NCBI GenBank assembly: GCA_003151655.1
Contig: PLYB01000021.1
Location: 1-6,933 of the forward strand
Reading direction: 5' to 3'
DNA length: 6,933 nt
From: Gallionellaceae bacterium
GTDB lineage: Bacteria > Pseudomonadota > Gammaproteobacteria > Burkholderiales > Gallionellaceae
Positions within the stretch are counted from its first letter, which is position 1. Every line of letters starts with the position of its first letter. The notes under the pieces are model-generated. The model did no database searches. It was not told where the DNA came from and saw only the letters and a list, made by a program, of their open reading frames with translations. Shown in pieces: positions 4,593 to 6,933 of the stretch. The translations under genes and the position numbers were made by a program.

Positions 4593-6128
4593 ATGAAAAT
4601 AGTAAAAGCATTTCTAATTGGGTTGCTGTTATTTATAATCACTCAAGCTCACGCAGCCGATAACAAAGCCCTCATCATCGGCATCAGCCAGTACACGGAA
4701 ATCAACAGCCTCCGCTATGCCGATTCGGATGCCTTGGAGTTCTCGCAGATTCTGACCGATCTTGCCGGTTACGACAAATCGGATGTCTCTGTTCTGCTGA
4801 ATCAAGAAGCCACTAAAAAACACATCGTCGATGAGATCAATAAAGTCGTTCGCCAGAGCGAGAAGCATCCGCTGGATAATTTCATTCTGATGTTTGCCGG
4901 GCACGGAATCGAAAGCACGTTGACCGCCCACAATACCAACGGCAAAGGCGAAACGAGAGAAACCAATATTTTTCTTGCGCCATCCGATGCGTCAACGGAT
5001 GAGAATAATTTCTATTCCACCGGCAATGGCCGCGAAGTATCGAATGAAACGTTTATCAATAAAGCTTGGCTGGCACGGCAGTTATCGGCGATCAAAGCCA
5101 AATCTATTTTTATTATTCTGGATTCCTGCTACAGCGGCACGAAATCGTTTGGCTCGCTGTTTTTAGAAAATGAGGGCTACGCGATTCAAAGCTTCAGCGC
5201 CTCCGGTTCAAACAAAGGCGTGGCCGAAGTCAAGAAAAGAGCGTTGGTTTTGGTTAAGGCCAGCAACGATAGCTCACCTGTTGAAAGCATCATCGCCAAA
5301 AGAAAAATTGCCTACCTTGCTTCCAGCCGGGACGATCAAGCGTCGGCAGAATATGACGAGCTGCAACACGGTGCGTTAAGTTACTGCATCTTTGAATATA
5401 TCAAACGGGTGCGCAGAAATTCCATCAAAGGAGAAAAATCTGATATTTCGATTGAAGATGTGTATGCCAACATCACCAAGCTATTTCACGAAACCAATAT
5501 TAAAGGCGTGGCGCTGGATGTCGCCCACCAGCCGCTGCTTGTCCCCATACCTGACTTCACCGATATGAAAGATATGGTCTTGCTCAGCGTGACGGGAACG
5601 AGTGAGCGCGTGTTGAAAAGCGTGGATAAAAAAACGGGGACGTTAAAAATCACCTCGCTGAATCCCATTCAGATTGATATGGCCATTTATGTGGATGGCC
5701 TTAAACGCAGTGAGCCGTTAAACACGACGATGACCTTGCCGGAAGGTCGGCATTCTGTCGAACTCTACTTACCCAAAACCGGATACCGGCATACCTTTGT
5801 TGCGGATATTTCGGCTTCCAGTCCGCTATCCACCGTGGTGAGTTTTATAGGCGAACTTGATGTGGCGTCATTCTGGTTAAAGGATGGCGTTAAATCTGCC
5901 GGCCCGGCACTCGATGTGATTGTGGACGGGAATCGTGTTGGAAAATCAGGCCTGCATCTCGACAATTTGGTGGTTGGAACTCACGTACTGGAAGTGAAAT
6001 ACGAAAACGTAATGAAGTCACGGCAAGTCGAAATTAGACCCGATTCGCCGCTGCGCATTAACTATTCAATTATCAGGGAAGCCGCACCGCCCGCAGATGT
6101 TAAGAAAATTCGCAACGTGGTGTTTTGA
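4593..6128 (+). CDS. Exported caspase-like (peptidase C14) protein with two PEGA-like repeats, 511 residues
   Basis: This is a predicted cysteine peptidase of the caspase/metacaspase clan, exported across the inner membrane. A signal peptide covers residues 1-21, with a hydrophobic core at 6-16 and a cut after AHA. The caspase domain spans about 24-315. It opens with KALIIGISQY (25-34) and carries the catalytic His in FAGHG (H104) and the catalytic Cys in ILDSCYSG (C179), so the dyad is intact. The small-subunit-like part follows with ASSRDDQASAE (243-253). Two PEGA-like beta repeats follow, each with a VDG turn: about 348-405 (IYVDG at 365-369, then LPEGRHSVEL at 382-391) and 420-492 (VIVDG at 442-446). 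They are likely to contact peptidoglycan or other proteins. No Shine-Dalgarno sequence precedes the ATG; a 15-bp inverted repeat ends 12 bp upstream. The LPP20-like gene follows after 51 bp, probably in the same operon. The first 63 bases are 32% GC, the next 63 are 54%. Confidence 0.9.
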   Translation: MKIVKAFLIGLLLFIITQAHAADNKALIIGISQYTEINSLRYADSDALEFSQILTDLAGYDKSDVSVLLNQEATKKHIVDEINKVVRQSEKHPLDNFILMFAGHGIESTLTAHNTNGKGETRETNIFLAPSDASTDENNFYSTGNGREVSNETFINKAWLARQLSAIKAKSIFIILDSCYSGTKSFGSLFLENEGYAIQSFSASGSNKGVAEVKKRALVLVKASNDSSPVESIIAKRKIAYLASSRDDQASAEYDELQHGALSYCIFEYIKRVRRNSIKGEKSDISIEDVYANITKLFHETNIKGVALDVAHQPLLVPIPDFTDMKDMVLLSVTGTSERVLKSVDKKTGTLKITSLNPIQIDMAIYVDGLKRSEPLNTTMTLPEGRHSVELYLPKTGYRHTFVADISASSPLSTVVSFIGELDVASFWLKDGVKSAGPALDVIVDGNRVGKSGLHLDNLVVGTHVLEVKYENVMKSRQVEIRPDSPLRINYSIIREAAPPADVKKIRNVVF

Positions 6129-6167
6129 GTTTAACAACACCCATGCCTTATTTGGATTAATTTCAAT

Positions 6168-6171
6168 AGGA
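6168..6171 (+). promoter_or_regulatory. Ribosome binding site AGGA for the LPP20-like gene
   Basis: AGGA lies 8 bases before the ATG at 6180 and fixes that start. The caspase-like gene just upstream has no comparable site. Confidence 0.6.
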
Positions 6172-6179
6172 TCGTCACC

Positions 6180-6933
6180 ATGAACAATCGTCTCTTGTTA
6201 TTAGCACTGATCTGCCTTCCTCTCACGTCCCAAGCCGCCGTGCTCGAAGCCGAGGCACGCGCTGCAAACAAAGACGAAGCCCAGCGGCAAGCCTTGTCCA
6301 GTCTTGCTAATTCTATCTTTGTGAATGTGCAGTCCGAGAATACAAGTCATGTGGAAGGCAGCGGCAAGCGCCACGATGAGATGAACATCAAATCCAGCAG
6401 TGATATTCCGCTGATCGGCGCGGACATCCATTGTGATTCGGCGGGGCGTGAGGTGCTGTGTAAAGTGAGCTTGGAAAGCGGCAAGAGTTTGGTGCTGTAT
6501 TCACGAAAGCTCAACCAACTCTCGCTGGAGATTAATACGCTGGACGGGCGTATCGCCAAGGCAACGGGGAACGAGCGCTACGGGATGTTGACGCAGGTGT
6601 TGACCGTCATTGACCAGTACGAAAAATACCGTGCTGTGGCACAAATGATGGGGGCGACACAAATTGCCGCACCATCGCGCACACGCAATGATACCGATGT
6701 CCAGTTACGCGAGCTGGAAAAAGCTGCGCCATCAATCGAGCTGGCGGCACAAGTGCTGGCGAAAGGGGTAAAGGCCGAGGCGGTGTACATTTATCCCGCC
6801 GTGCCGACTCACTCGCATGAAGTCACGCCGTTTGGCCGTGTCGTGCGCGACCGCTTGGCGCAGAGCATCCCCACGGTGGATAGCCCCGATAAAGCCAAGG
6901 CGTTTTTTAAGGGCGAATATGAGTTGCTGGATA
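6180..6933 (+). CDS. Exported LPP20-like envelope protein, N-terminal part (runs off the window)
   Basis: The frame is open from ATG at 6180 to the last base, giving 251 codons without a stop. Residues 1-19 form a signal peptide (LLLLALICLPL core) with a likely cut after SQA. No Cys follows at the cut site, so it is not a standard lipoprotein. Residues ~22-110 look like the LPP20 family: AEARAANKDEAQRQALSSLA (24-43), then SIFVNVQSE (45-53) and a two-Cys strand pair (C85, C94) that could form a disulphide. A helical stretch follows (~112-200). From ~200 (AVYIYPAVPT, then TPFGRVVRDRLAQSI at 216-230, and KGEYELLD at the window end) it resembles the start of FlgO/CsgG-like envelope domains. LPP20-type proteins act in the envelope of Gram-negative bacteria, for example in flagellar outer-membrane assembly. 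Co-transcription with the exported caspase-like gene is likely. The LPP20 call is moderate; the second domain is tentative. Confidence 0.7.
   Translation, partial: MNNRLLLLALICLPLTSQAAVLEAEARAANKDEAQRQALSSLANSIFVNVQSENTSHVEGSGKRHDEMNIKSSSDIPLIGADIHCDSAGREVLCKVSLESGKSLVLYSRKLNQLSLEINTLDGRIAKATGNERYGMLTQVLTVIDQYEKYRAVAQMMGATQIAAPSRTRNDTDVQLRELEKAAPSIELAAQVLAKGVKAEAVYIYPAVPTHSHEVTPFGRVVRDRLAQSIPTVDSPDKAKAFFKGEYELLD

Overview
The window looks like a piece of a Gram-negative, probably beta- or gammaproteobacterial, chromosome. The evidence is an inner-membrane RND efflux pump, an outer-membrane beta-barrel protein with a signal peptide and a C-terminal aromatic signature, and two further exported proteins. 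No rRNA, tRNA or other taxonomic marker is present, so nothing finer than this can be supported.

Layout. Bases 1-1200 hold the C-terminal part of an RND efflux permease (plus strand, GC-rich). Bases 1201-1661 hold no convincing gene but carry two copies of a structured repeat of about 148 bp (1286-1434 and 1467-1613). A 34-base fragment of the same repeat lies at 2108-2141. From 1662 to 3484 there are three minus-strand genes: an unrecognised 99-residue protein (1662-1961), a 266-residue AT-rich protein resembling the HhH-GPD DNA glycosylase fold (2152-2952), and an XRE-type helix-turn-helix regulator (3158-3484). A GC-richer stretch without a gene separates the last two (2953-3157). The 175-bp divergent region 3485-3659 carries two CTAAG-N5-CTTAG operator-like palindromes and a plus-strand promoter candidate overlapped by one of them.

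The right half is plus strand. It holds an outer-membrane beta-barrel protein (3660-4541), a perfect 15-bp inverted repeat (4546-4580), an exported caspase-like protein with two PEGA-like C-terminal repeats (4593-6128), and the start of an exported LPP20-like protein (6180 to the window end). The last two are 51 bp apart with no terminator between them and probably form an operon.

How the parts may work together (inference). The XRE protein probably represses itself and the beta-barrel gene through the twin palindromes. The inverted repeat between the barrel and caspase genes may limit or regulate readthrough into the caspase gene, which has no recognisable Shine-Dalgarno sequence. The caspase-like and LPP20-like proteins are both predicted to be periplasmic or envelope-associated. 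Base composition falls from GC-rich at 1-1200 to AT-rich over most of 1620-4655, and rises sharply at the end of the caspase signal-peptide codons. This suggests that the middle block, including the signal-peptide codons, has a different origin from its flanks.
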